38,612 nucleotides of DNA from Deltaproteobacteria bacterium (lineage in GTDB: Bacteria > Desulfobacterota > Desulfobacteria > Desulfobacterales > Desulfosarcinaceae): contig JAKALP010000044.1 in the NCBI GenBank assembly GCA_021824175.1, positions 1 to 38,612 on the forward strand, given 5' to 3'. A model generated the notes under the pieces. That model worked only from the letters and a program-made list of their open reading frames with translations. It ran no database searches and was not told the DNA's origin. Shown in pieces: positions 17,413 to 25,234 of the stretch. Each line of letters begins with the position of its first letter. The first letter of the stretch is position 1. The translations under genes were made by a program, and so were the position numbers.

Positions 17413-17722
17413 CTAAGATGTGCCTGCGGTTGAGCGTTCGGCCGCGGGCACTTTCGCCTCGGTGCTATTGAAGTGAATGTCGGTGACTTTTTTGGCCGAT
17501 AATATGGACATCCGAATTACTAAATTCATGGTCGATCCGGCGTATGGTCCGGCGGGTGTGAGTCACAACTGTTGCATGAAGCATGAGGTTTCTCCCTTAT
17601 CGTACGACCTGCGTGAAAGCCCATATCGGGTAACACTCCTGACGTACACTCAAGTCCGGTGTATGACTTGACGTGTATGCATAAATAATGCATACTCAGG
17701 CATACATTTTGGAGGTGAAAAC
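17413..17722. other. intergenic region, possible group II intron-like fragment and vapBC promoter
   Basis: No gene seen. The stretch at about 17529-17660 (CGGCGGGTGTGAGTCAC, GCATGAAGCATGAGG, CGACCTGCGTGAA) reads like conserved parts of the 5' domain of bacterial group II introns, but no intron-encoded protein, domain V or domain VI follows. The right end contains the VapBC promoter/operator. Confidence 0.4.
17668..17696 (+). promoter_or_regulatory. vapBC promoter with overlapping palindromic operator
   Basis: A TTGACG -35 (17668-17673) and CATACT -10 (17691-17696) are 17 bases apart. The spacer holds a perfect inverted repeat, GTATGCAT-N5-ATGCATAC (17675-17695), which overlaps the -10; a further half-site GGCATAC follows at about 17699-17705. 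This is the layout expected for autorepression by the VapB/VapBC complex. Confidence 0.7.
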
Positions 17723-17917
17723 ATGCGGACCACATTGAACATCGATGACGACTTGATGGACAAGGCATCCAATATTACGGGGATAAAGGAAAAAACCACC
17801 CTGGTGAAACTCGGTCTGGAAGCTCTGATTGCCAGGGAAAGCGCCAAGCGTCTTGCAAAATTGAGGGGCACCCAGAGGCAGTTAAAGGACATTCCGAGAA
17901 GAAAGAGCAGCGTTTAA
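17723..17917 (+). CDS. vapB: VapB-type antitoxin
   Basis: A 64-residue protein. RTTLNIDDDLMDKASNITGIKEKTTLVKLGLEALIARESAKRLA is the ribbon-helix-helix VapB pattern, with the basic C-terminal tail (QRQLKDIPRRKSSV) expected to thread along the toxin. A strong GGAGGTG site precedes the ATG. The toxin gene starts three bases after its stop. It neutralises VapC and should bind the palindrome in its promoter. Confidence 0.9.
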   Translation: MRTTLNIDDDLMDKASNITGIKEKTTLVKLGLEALIARESAKRLAKLRGTQRQLKDIPRRKSSV

Positions 17918-17920
17918 GCA

Positions 17921-18289
17921 ATGGTACTAGTGGACACTTCGGTTTGGGTTTCCCATTTGCGGGAGGGAAATGCTCAATTAGCGGACCTGCTCAACAAAAG
18001 CGAGGTCTTGTGCCATCCTTTTGTTGTGGGCGAGCTGGCCGGCGGCAATCTAAAAGATAGAGCCGTCATTCTTTCCTACCTTGAATTTCTTCCCATGGGC
18101 GTATTGGCCCAGCATGAGGAAGTACTATCCTTTATCGAAGACAATCGTTTGATGGGTAAAGGATTGGGTTACATTGACTTTCATCTATTGGCATCCGCTG
18201 TATTGACGGATGTGCCCCTCTGGACCTTGGATAAACGACTGGATCGAGTGGCTGGCAGCATGCATTTCCAATTTCGTGGGGCCAAATGA
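17921..18289 (+). CDS. vapC: VapC-type PIN-domain toxin
   Basis: A 122-residue PIN-domain ribonuclease. All four acidic active-site positions are visible: Asp5 (LVDTSVW), Glu38 (VVGELA), Asp86 (LGYIDFHLLASA) and Asp104 (LWTLDKRL). Known VapC toxins cleave tRNA or rRNA in a Mg-dependent way. Here it is the second gene of a two-gene operon with VapB. The pair sits at the edge of the lipid locus, between it and the metalloprotease block, and may stabilise this accessory segment. Target RNA is unknown. Confidence 0.93.
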   Translation: MVLVDTSVWVSHLREGNAQLADLLNKSEVLCHPFVVGELAGGNLKDRAVILSYLEFLPMGVLAQHEEVLSFIEDNRLMGKGLGYIDFHLLASAVLTDVPLWTLDKRLDRVAGSMHFQFRGAK

Positions 18290-18346
18290 TCATAGTTCTG
18301 CTTTAGGGAATTACTTTAATAAGCCCCTGCTTATCTTGGCGTTATG

Positions 18347-19615
18347 TTATTCCCGAGTGATTTCCTTCCCAAAGGCTTGATTGCGCAGATTCCGCCGCCG
18401 TGGCCGGAAGGTGTGGTCGGCCATCTCCTTGCGGATCACCTGGGCAAAGAGTTTGGACATCTTCATGGGCTGGGGCTCGTCGTGGTAGAAGGTGTCCCAG
18501 GCATAGCTCAGCAACTCCTGAAGTTTTTGGGCGCTTATCTGTTTGGGATGAAATACTACTTTGTCGGCGCTGTAGTCATCCCAGTCATAGGAGAAGATCC
18601 GGCCCTGTCTGTGCAGCTCGTCGTGCGCGGGCGTATGCGGAAAGGGGGTCAGAACCGTGAATTCGGCCAGGTCCAGCTCGATCTTCAGCAAGAAATCGAT
18701 CAGGCGTTTGATATCGTCTTCGCTGTGTTCGTCCAACCCCAGAAGAATGGTGCCCTCCACGCCGATGCCATGATCATGGTAGCGTTTGATGCGGTCGCGG
18801 ATATAGTCCGAGGTGTCGAAGACCGCTTGATAAACATACCAGGCCCCGGCCTGGGCCGCCAGATCGAGCACCTTGGGATGGTCTTCGATGGGATGGCAGC
18901 ACCACTTCTTCTTCAAGGGGATCATTTCGCGGAAGAGATCCAGTTCCCACTGGGTGTCCTGGGCCAGAGAGTTGTCCACGATAAAAAGCCGGTTGTTGTC
19001 GATGGCCGCCATCTCCGCAATGGCTTTGTCAATGGGCCGCGGCCGGAAACAGCGGCCGCCCAGATAGGCCACGGCGCAGGGGTAGCAGTTATACCGGCAC
19101 CCTCGTGATGCATGGACCAGGTCCACCATCTGCACGCCTTTATAATTGTAAAGCTCACGGCGCAGGATGTCGCGGCGGGCCGTACCCACCATTTCAATGG
19201 GCGGTTGTGCTTCCAGATAATCGTAGACTTTTTGCAGCCGGCCCTGGCGCAGATCTTCCAGCACCGTTTCCATATGGCCTTCGGCTTCGCCTAGAAATAC
19301 CGCATCGGCGTGGGCCATGGTCTGCTCGGCGTGCAGCATGGTGGCGATGCCGCCGAAGATCACCGGCACTCCTTTGGCGCGATAGGTGTCGGCGATCTGC
19401 CAGCCGCGCTTGACCTGGATGGTGAGCATCATGGAGATGGCCACCACATCGGGCTGGTCGTTGAAATCGATCTCTTCCAGGTTTTCATCCACGAATTCGA
19501 TGGATATTTCCTTGGGCAGGGCCGCGGCAAACACTACCGGCCCATGGGGCGGAAGATGAAATTCGGTCTGGCGCATCAGTTTGGGCCAGCGGGGGTAGAT
19601 GAGTTTGAGGTGCAT
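18347..19615 (-). CDS. B12-binding-domain radical SAM enzyme 2
   Basis: A 422-residue protein. A cobalamin-binding-like N-terminal domain (VVAISMMLTIQVKRGWQIADTYRAKGVPVIFGGIATML, VFLGEAEGHMETV) precedes a radical SAM core with SRGCRYNCYPC (Cys173, Cys177, Cys180) and ILLGLDEHSEDDIKRLIDFL. Its C-terminus is basic. It is on the - strand downstream of the DUF3261 gene. An eight-base tandem repeat array abuts the start codon and occupies the position of the ribosome-binding region. It probably acts on the same acyl or lipid product as the other radical SAM enzymes in the locus. Reaction unknown. Confidence 0.9.
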   Translation of the reverse strand: MHLKLIYPRWPKLMRQTEFHLPPHGPVVFAAALPKEISIEFVDENLEEIDFNDQPDVVAISMMLTIQVKRGWQIADTYRAKGVPVIFGGIATMLHAEQTMAHADAVFLGEAEGHMETVLEDLRQGRLQKVYDYLEAQPPIEMVGTARRDILRRELYNYKGVQMVDLVHASRGCRYNCYPCAVAYLGGRCFRPRPIDKAIAEMAAIDNNRLFIVDNSLAQDTQWELDLFREMIPLKKKWCCHPIEDHPKVLDLAAQAGAWYVYQAVFDTSDYIRDRIKRYHDHGIGVEGTILLGLDEHSEDDIKRLIDFLLKIELDLAEFTVLTPFPHTPAHDELHRQGRIFSYDWDDYSADKVVFHPKQISAQKLQELLSYAWDTFYHDEPQPMKMSKLFAQVIRKEMADHTFRPRRRNLRNQAFGKEITRE

Positions 19616-19624
19616 GGTCGTTAG

Positions 19625-19688
19625 TCCGTTAGCCCGTTGGCCCGTTAGCCCGTTGGCCCGTTAGCCCGTTGGCCCGTTAGCCCGTGTT
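19625..19688. repeat. 8-bp tandem repeat array upstream of radical SAM gene
   Basis: About eight consecutive copies alternate between CCCGTTAG and CCCGTTGG, so the period is 8 or 16. The array starts about ten bases upstream of the ATG of the leftward radical SAM gene. Copy number changes here could alter translation or transcription of that gene. Confidence 0.9.
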
Positions 19689-19821
19689 TTGGGTTCGTTA
19701 GATCGCCGGATATTTCTATTGCTTCTGCGATCCTCTGCGCCCTTTGCGGGCTCTGCGTTAAAAACGCTTTTTCTTCTTTTCATAATAGACCTGCTTGTTA
19801 AGGAATAGGCCGGTTGGCTGC

Positions 19822-20616
19822 CTATTTCAGAGACGCGGCCTCCACCAAACTCATCCGTAAGCGATACCCGGCCAGTCCATGGGCAATAAGTTCTATCCGT
19901 GATGGCGGCGTGTTGGGTTTTAAATGATCGCCGGCCATGGGGTTAACGGTGCGCAGCAGATTATGGCGCGCATCGTAGTGATTGATTTGCCAAGTGCCCT
20001 CAGGTCGTAAAAGAATATCTTCCGTCCCATGGTCGATGGATGGATAGCGGCAGATCCAGGCGCCGCTTTCAGTAAACCCTGCGGCCGTATAAGGTTGCAC
20101 GGGCGCGAAAAAGATCAACAAAATATCTTGGATCATGCCCTCGGCCATTCCGGGTTTGTCCATGGGCGTGATGGCCCGTTGGATCGTCACGGCGCCGGTT
20201 CCATCATAGTCCGCTTCAAAAAGGACCATGCCCTCAATGGTCAACATTACGCAGTGAAAGGTCCGCTGCTGGGAAGAGATCTGGAGGACGCCCATCAGGG
20301 TTTGTTTGGACCCGTCCGGCGGGAAGAACTCGATGGCATGGGTGAACTGCCATCGGCCCGCGGGGAATATGGAGACGCATTGGGCGGTCCGGCTTTCGGC
20401 GCTGCTTGGCTCGGCGGGACGCAGACCGGGCAGGTTGGCGCAAGCCGCGGGAAAAAGAAGCAGGGAAATTGAAAAAGTTAAAAACCCAATTTTGCGGTGG
20501 CTTCCTCCCCTCACCCCGGCCCTCTCCCCCAGGGGAGAGGGAACCCTCTTACGAGCGCGAAGCGCTATATTGGTATATACTGCTATTCTAAAAAAGATAT
20601 GTCGCAACCAGGTCAT
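19822..20616 (-). CDS. DUF3261-like outer-membrane lipoprotein
   Basis: A 264-residue protein. The signal segment GFLTFSISLLLFPAAC gives lipid-modified Cys59, preceded by an unusually long basic N-region of more than 40 residues. The body (SIFPAGRWQFTHAIEFFPPDGSKQTLMGVLQIS...MLTIEGMVLFEADYDG) fits the DUF3261 lipoproteins that accompany LolA and MMPL proteins in APE clusters. The ATG overlaps the LolA stop (ATGA), fixing the start. Residues about 24-38 (VPSPLGERAGVRGG) are encoded by a dispersed palindromic repeat (about 20507-20545). It probably helps deliver or hold the lipid at the outer membrane; DUF assignment is from memory. Confidence 0.75.
   Translation of the reverse strand: MTWLRHIFFRIAVYTNIALRARKRVPSPLGERAGVRGGSHRKIGFLTFSISLLLFPAACANLPGLRPAEPSSAESRTAQCVSIFPAGRWQFTHAIEFFPPDGSKQTLMGVLQISSQQRTFHCVMLTIEGMVLFEADYDGTGAVTIQRAITPMDKPGMAEGMIQDILLIFFAPVQPYTAAGFTESGAWICRYPSIDHGTEDILLRPEGTWQINHYDARHNLLRTVNPMAGDHLKPNTPPSRIELIAHGLAGYRLRMSLVEAASLK
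20507..20545. repeat. dispersed palindromic repeat inside coding sequence
   Basis: Contains an inverted repeat CCCTCTCCCC-CA-GGGGAGAGGG (20520-20541) within a widely seen intergenic repeat type. Here it is in frame within the N-terminal region of the DUF3261-like lipoprotein gene. Confidence 0.85.
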
Positions 20617-21230
20617 GGAATCTTCCGGAAAATCTCTTCGCTGATTTTGGCGTTCAAGACCGTATGACTGAAAGTCATTTGGGTGTAGGCCGTATCGCTT
20701 TCAAAAATTTTCACGCTGTCGATAACTCCCGGCTGTTGGGCAAGATTGAGCTCAATACGCTGAATCACCTTGGCCATGGCCTGCTCCTTGGGAGTCAGCA
20801 CGATGCGCCGGCCTGGCTCTAATTTGGCATTGAACATGGGATTGGTATCAAAGTCGCCAGCCAACCAATGGGAGATCTCTTCCACCACCACCTGCATAGC
20901 TTCGAGCCCGGCGCCGCGCTCTTCGGTAAATCCTGAATCTCCTGCCGCCACAAAGCGCCGCACGCGGCCGTCATGCATGACTAAAATGCTTTTAATGGGG
21001 GCACGGTACTCCCAGCGCAGCGAACGCGGCGCCTGGAAGTAAAAGACCCCCTGGGACACCAGCGGTTTGGCCAGAATGGGCAAATGCTTCTCTTGCACAA
21101 AATCGGCTTGCACCGAAGTCACGCTGCCGGCCGCGGATTTAAGCTGCTCCCAGCTGTCGGCCCAACCCAGGCACAACAGGGCTATCGCAGGCAAAAGCCA
21201 TATCATCGATTTCTTCTTAATTGCCAACAT
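20613..21230 (-). CDS. LolA-like lipoprotein carrier
   Basis: A 205-residue periplasmic protein. A signal peptide (IWLLPAIALLCLGWA) is followed by SVTSVQADFVQEKHLPILAKPLVSQGVFYFQAPRSLRWEYRAPIKSILVMHDG, the LolA/LolB-fold start. The C-terminal strands include MAKVIQRIELNLAQQPGVIDSVKIFE. APE and related clusters carry a dedicated LolA-like protein, thought to move the lipidic product or its lipoprotein through the periplasm. It overlaps the DUF3261 gene by four bases. The usual MMPL exporter found next to such genes is absent here. It is unlikely to be the housekeeping LolA given the context. Confidence 0.85.
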   Translation of the reverse strand: MLAIKKKSMIWLLPAIALLCLGWADSWEQLKSAAGSVTSVQADFVQEKHLPILAKPLVSQGVFYFQAPRSLRWEYRAPIKSILVMHDGRVRRFVAAGDSGFTEERGAGLEAMQVVVEEISHWLAGDFDTNPMFNAKLEPGRRIVLTPKEQAMAKVIQRIELNLAQQPGVIDSVKIFESDTAYTQMTFSHTVLNAKISEEIFRKIP

Positions 21231-21293
21231 ACCTTCGCTTTAAACTCCAAGCCGCTACCTTAAGGCATTTATTGTAAGCTTACCTTTTTTCTT

Positions 21294-21348
21294 ACTCGTA
21301 CTCGTACGCGTACTCGTACTCGAAATAATCGTCGATGCAGGATCGAGT
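21294..21348. repeat. tacgag/tacgcg hexamer repeat
   Basis: An array of ACTCGT/ACGCGT hexamers in the gap between the LolA and ketoreductase genes. Related copies lie at 1051-1080 and 31412-31436. Confidence 0.8.
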
Positions 21349-21409
21349 ACGTGCACAAGTACGACCTTTTCGATCCTTCAGTTCATTACATTGACTTTAG
21401 ATGGATTGA

Positions 21410-22147
21410 TCAAAACATCCCGCCATTGACAGAAATTACTTGTCCGGTCACATACGATGCATCCTCCGAACACAAGAACCGCACCACTTTGGCCACCTCT
21501 TCAGGCGCGCCCAGGCGGGCCATGGGAATCATGCCCTTGATCTTCTGTACGGGTGCGTCGTGGATCATCTCAGTCTGGATCAGGCCTGGAGCCACCACAT
21601 TGACCCGGATGCCCAGGCGGGCCACTTCCGAAGCCACCGAGCGGCTGGCGCCGATCAAGCCGGCCTTAGCCGCGGCATAGTTGGCCTGGCCGCGATTGCC
21701 CATGATGCCAGCCACCGAAGCAATGGAGACAATGCTGCCGCGTTTGTGCACCACCATCTTTTCCAGCACCGGCCGGGTCACGTTATAAAAGCCTTGCAGG
21801 GTAATGTCGATGACGCCGCGCCACTTGTCCGGGGTCATCATGACGAAGAGTTCGTCGGCAATCCGACCGGCGTTGTTGACCAGTACTTCCACCGGACCAA
21901 AACCGGCGAAGATCTTCTCCAGGGCGTGTTGGGTGGCCGCCTCGTCGGAAACATCAAACGCCAGGCACAACCCGCGCCCGCCCTGTTGCTCCACCAGTGA
22001 CAGCGTTTCGGCGGCGCCGGCCGCATCGGAGAGGTAGTTGATGATTACCTGATAGCCGCTTTTGGCCATTTCCACGCAGATGGCGCGGCCGATGCCTTTA
22101 CTTCCGCCGGTGACCAGCGCCACGGGCCGGTGGGTTGCGTTGCTCAT
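21410..22147 (-). CDS. 3-oxoacyl-ACP reductase (FabG/ApeQ-like SDR)
   Basis: A 245-residue classical SDR. It shows the NADPH-binding TGGSKGIGR (13-21), NNAG (91-94) and the catalytic Ser144 (IVSIASVAG), Tyr157 and Lys161 (YAAAK), and ends VTGQVISVNGGMF. It reduces 3-ketoacyl-ACP to 3-hydroxyacyl-ACP. The ATG at 22147 has a better-spaced AAGGA site than the GTG that overlaps the dehydratase stop. It pairs directly with the dehydratase gene upstream, as ApeP-ApeQ do in APE clusters. It is the only ketoreductase in the window, so it must serve all elongation rounds unless another is supplied in trans. Confidence 0.92.
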   Translation of the reverse strand: MSNATHRPVALVTGGSKGIGRAICVEMAKSGYQVIINYLSDAAGAAETLSLVEQQGGRGLCLAFDVSDEAATQHALEKIFAGFGPVEVLVNNAGRIADELFVMMTPDKWRGVIDITLQGFYNVTRPVLEKMVVHKRGSIVSIASVAGIMGNRGQANYAAAKAGLIGASRSVASEVARLGIRVNVVAPGLIQTEMIHDAPVQKIKGMIPMARLGAPEEVAKVVRFLCSEDASYVTGQVISVNGGMF

Positions 22148-22152
22148 AAAGA

Positions 22153-22608
22153 TCACGTTCCTTTGGGTGCTATGCTTTCCTGTTCAGCCTGCATCAGTTG
22201 CAACGTCACTTCCGCCGCTATCTGACCAGCGATTTTGGCTGTGCCCGCAATCTCCCGAAAGTTGTCATACTCGAATTGATTGCGGGAATGGATCTCGATG
22301 ATGGTGCCAATGGCCAAGTTTTCTACGAACAGCCGGGCGGACTTGATGCCCACGATCCAGCCGCGGTGGTCGCGTTCGGGCCCCTGTTGCCGGATAATTT
22401 CATAGCCATTGTTGACGGCCGCGGTCTGGGCCACCAGCTCGATGAGTACCAGGGGATCGGCGCCCGCGGCGGTGGTCAAGGGCCAGGTTTCAGTGACCAC
22501 GGCGCGCGTGGCGGCCTGACCCTCGTCAAATGAGATGATCTCCGAAAGCAGGAGCATGGCGCCGCGATGGGGCACCAGGGTTTTAAGATCCAGCAAATCT
22601 GTCATCAT
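22153..22608 (-). CDS. 3-hydroxyacyl-ACP dehydratase (ApeP/FabZ-like hotdog)
   Basis: A 151-residue hotdog protein. LKTLVPHRGAMLLLSEI carries the catalytic His14, and VLIELVAQTAAVNNGYE carries the partner Glu57, as in FabZ/ApeP-type dehydratases. The ATG pair at 22608/22605 is chosen over the longer frame from 22692, whose first 28 residues look non-homologous. It is the first gene of the leftward operon, divergent from the ACP gene. It would form the trans-2-enoyl-ACP; with no enoyl reductase visible, the double bond would persist. Together with the 26757 gene it gives the two-dehydratase set typical of APE systems. Confidence 0.88.
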   Translation of the reverse strand: MMTDLLDLKTLVPHRGAMLLLSEIISFDEGQAATRAVVTETWPLTTAAGADPLVLIELVAQTAAVNNGYEIIRQQGPERDHRGWIVGIKSARLFVENLAIGTIIEIHSRNQFEYDNFREIAGTAKIAGQIAAEVTLQLMQAEQESIAPKGT

Positions 22609-22700
22609 CTTCGCAGTTGCCGCCGTGATTGCCGGACGGCCTAAAAATCGTTGAATTGCCGGCCCTTTCCGGGTACATACTGTTCCGATCAATCATTCAG

Positions 22701-22727
22701 TTTACATCGGGCGGATGGTACTATAAT
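22701..22727 (+). promoter_or_regulatory. candidate promoter for the rightward biosynthetic operon
   Basis: In the divergent gap, TTTACA (22701-22706) and TATAAT (22722-22727) are 15 bases apart, shorter than the usual 16-18; TAATAA two bases later gives 17. Upstream of the ACP gene. Tentative. Confidence 0.35.
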
Positions 22728-22805
22728 AACTCAGGGGTGTAAACTTAAAGAAAAAGGCTTGAACCCATTACATAATGAATTACATGCCCTTTGAACTTGG
22801 AAATT

Positions 22806-23072
22806 ATGGAAAAGCTTATCGAAGAATTGCAGGCTAAAATCGTCGAGATCCTCAACATGCCCGATGTCACTGCCGCTGATGTGCCGGTCGACGGTCAATT
22901 GGTGGGCGGGGAGTTGGGCATTGACTCCATCGATGTTTTGGAAATGGTCATCATGATCGAAAAAGATTATGGCGTGGTGATCAATAACAAAGAGCTGGGC
23001 GCCAAGGTGTTTGCTTCGCTGCGAACTTTGGCCGCATATATTATGGAAAAATCACCGGGACTCGCCAATTGA
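22806..23072 (+). CDS. acyl carrier protein 2
   Basis: An 88-residue ACP with the phosphopantetheine Ser41 in ELGIDSIDVLEMVIMIEKDYGV. Asp/Glu-rich helix II matches type II ACPs. The ATG at 22806 has a GGA-like site; the upstream TTG at 22791 gives a poor leader. The stop overlaps the ketosynthase-CLF start (TTGA). This position makes it the likely partner ACP for the KS-CLF fusion. Confidence 0.92.
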   Translation: MEKLIEELQAKIVEILNMPDVTAADVPVDGQLVGGELGIDSIDVLEMVIMIEKDYGVVINNKELGAKVFASLRTLAAYIMEKSPGLAN

Positions 23073-25234
23073 GCGGCGCACCGATTTACATTGCCGGTAT
23101 GGGGATCGTCAGCGCACTCGGTCGGGGCGCGGCGGAGACCCTGCAGGCACTTCTTCAAAGCCGCCATGGTCTTTCAGTCATGGATCTGTTCCCGGTTATC
23201 GAGCCCCGGATGCCCGTGGGCGCCGTGGATACCCCGGACGACCCCCGTGATGCTGCGCCAAGGACTCACCGCCTGGCCCGTTCAGCCGCCAATCAAGCCC
23301 TGGCAGGTAGTTCCCAACCGCCGGATGCCATTATTCTCGGCACCACCACCGGCGGCATTCTCACAACCGAAACATTGCTGGAAAGAAATATCACAGATCC
23401 CGATGCCTATCGCTGGCATGCCCTGGGTTCGGTCAGTGACGACCTGGCCCGCCGCTGCGAATGTCGCGGGCCGGTGATCACGGTCTCCACGGCCTGCGCC
23501 TCGGGCGCCGTGGCCATTGCGCTGGCCATGGCCATGTTGCGCCGTGGCCTGGCCAAACGGGTGCTGGCTGGTGGCGCTGACAGTCTTTGCCGCTTGACCT
23601 ATTTTGGCTTTAAATCTTTGCAATTGATTGATCCCCTGGGCGCGCGGCCCCTGGACCGGGAGCGGCGCGGCATGTCCGTGGCCGAGGGCGCGGCTTTTTT
23701 GCTGCTGGCTTCTGAACCGCCTTCCCCAAATGCGGTTCAATTGCTCGGCGCCGGATTGTCGTGTGACGCCTTTCATGCCACCACCCCGCAACCGGAAGGG
23801 CAGGGGGCCTATGCCGCTATGCGGTCCGCTCTGTCCGATGCCGGCCTGACGCCTGGAGATATCGACTATATCAACCTGCACGGCACCGGCACCCTGGACA
23901 ATGATCTGGCCGAAGCCCGCGCCGTGATCACGCTCTTCGGTTCACAACCACCGCCCCTGTCCTCCATCAAAGGGGCCACCGGGCACTCGTTGGCCGCGGC
24001 CGGCGCCATCGAGGCGGTGGTGGCGGCCTTGGCCGTGCAAAATGGTGTGGCCCCGGCGAACGTCGGGCTGGCGCAGGTCGATGGGCAGTTGCAATTGGCT
24101 CCGCTCATGGCCCCGTTGCACAAACCCATGAACACCGTGCTTTCCAACTCATTTGGCTTTGGCGGCAACAATGCGGCCTTGGTCATTGGCCGGTCGCGGA
24201 AACCGGCGCAGACATTATCTGCTTCTTCTTTGCCACCTTTGACCATCACCGCTGCCGCGTGTCTGACCGGAGCCGGGCGCACCCAAGCCACCTGGCAGGC
24301 CTTTGCTTCCGGCCAAACTTGCCACGGCTGCCTGGCGGATCAGATCGTATGTGAGGGGTTGCCGCCCCGCGCCACCCGCCGTCTCAAGCGTCTGCCCAAG
24401 CTGGCCCTGGCGTTGGCCACCGAAGCCTGCCGGCAGTTGTCCCCTGAGCAGATGCCCAAGGCCATCAGTCTGGGCACGGCTTGGGGCGCGCTTTCCGAAA
24501 CTCATGATTTTTTGCAGCGCCTGTTTGAATCGAGCCAACAATTCCCATCACCCACTGATTTCATCGGCTCAGTGCATAATGCACCGGCCAGCCAGGTGGC
24601 CATGATGCTGGGCGCCAAGAGGGCCAACGTGACCACGTCGGGCGGCGATCTCTCCTTTGAACAGGCTTTATTGGCCGCCGATTTGTTGACCGATGCCGCA
24701 GCCGGCCCCATCTTGGTCATGGGAGTAGATGAAGCCCAGCCCGTGCTTTCCCCTCTGCTGGATGGCTCCGTCCACAAGGCAGGTTGCCTGACCGATGGCG
24801 GCGGCGCACTGCTGCTCCAACGCGGTGGCGCTGGCAGCGGGCCGGCCATTGAGGTGCTGGCTAATGGAGCGGCGCCCCAAGCGGAAGAGATCGCCTCATT
24901 TCTTCGGCAATTGGATTTTCCTGCGGCCTTGGATAAATGCTACGGCCTTATCCTGACCGGCATCCCGGCCGAACACCGAGAACTGGCTGAATCGCAATTG
25001 CGAGCCTTATTAATGGAAAGCCGTTTCCAGGGACCGGTCATCGATTACCGCCGCCGCATCGGAGAGTTCGGCGCGGCCTCAGCCGTGGCCGCTGCCCTGG
25101 CAGTCAAGATTTTGGAGCACGGATCAGTGCCTGCCGCGCTGATCGGTGGCCCTGAGCAGCCCCTGAACGGCCGGGGCATTTTGCTATTGGGACTTGGCCC
25201 CCGGATTTCAGTTGTGAGGATTGGACCGCCATGA
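23069..25234 (+). CDS. ketosynthase-chain length factor fusion (KS-CLF)
   Basis: A 721-residue protein joining two thiolase-fold halves. Residues 1-376 are an active ketosynthase: Cys143 (STACASG), His271 (LHGTGTLDND), His306 (ATGHSLAAAG), ending SFGFGGNNAALVIG. Residues about 390-721 match the ketoacyl-synthase-like 'chain length factor' type (LTITAAACLTGAGRTQATW..), where the active-site loop is TTSGGDLSFEQA (522-533) and has no catalytic Cys. In APE biosynthesis KS ApeO works with the separate CLF ApeC as a heterocomplex; here both are covalently linked. The start is TTG overlapping the ACP stop; the internal ATG at 23099 would delete the first strand. It probably sets chain length. Confidence 0.92.
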   Translation: MSGAPIYIAGMGIVSALGRGAAETLQALLQSRHGLSVMDLFPVIEPRMPVGAVDTPDDPRDAAPRTHRLARSAANQALAGSSQPPDAIILGTTTGGILTTETLLERNITDPDAYRWHALGSVSDDLARRCECRGPVITVSTACASGAVAIALAMAMLRRGLAKRVLAGGADSLCRLTYFGFKSLQLIDPLGARPLDRERRGMSVAEGAAFLLLASEPPSPNAVQLLGAGLSCDAFHATTPQPEGQGAYAAMRSALSDAGLTPGDIDYINLHGTGTLDNDLAEARAVITLFGSQPPPLSSIKGATGHSLAAAGAIEAVVAALAVQNGVAPANVGLAQVDGQLQLAPLMAPLHKPMNTVLSNSFGFGGNNAALVIGRSRKPAQTLSASSLPPLTITAAACLTGAGRTQATWQAFASGQTCHGCLADQIVCEGLPPRATRRLKRLPKLALALATEACRQLSPEQMPKAISLGTAWGALSETHDFLQRLFESSQQFPSPTDFIGSVHNAPASQVAMMLGAKRANVTTSGGDLSFEQALLAADLLTDAAAGPILVMGVDEAQPVLSPLLDGSVHKAGCLTDGGGALLLQRGGAGSGPAIEVLANGAAPQAEEIASFLRQLDFPAALDKCYGLILTGIPAEHRELAESQLRALLMESRFQGPVIDYRRRIGEFGAASAVAAALAVKILEHGSVPAALIGGPEQPLNGRGILLLGLGPRISVVRIGPP

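Noticed and set aside
19625-19688. Tandem repeats considered as a CRISPR array
   Set aside because: Units are contiguous with no spacers; the palindromes elsewhere also lack repeat-spacer structure.
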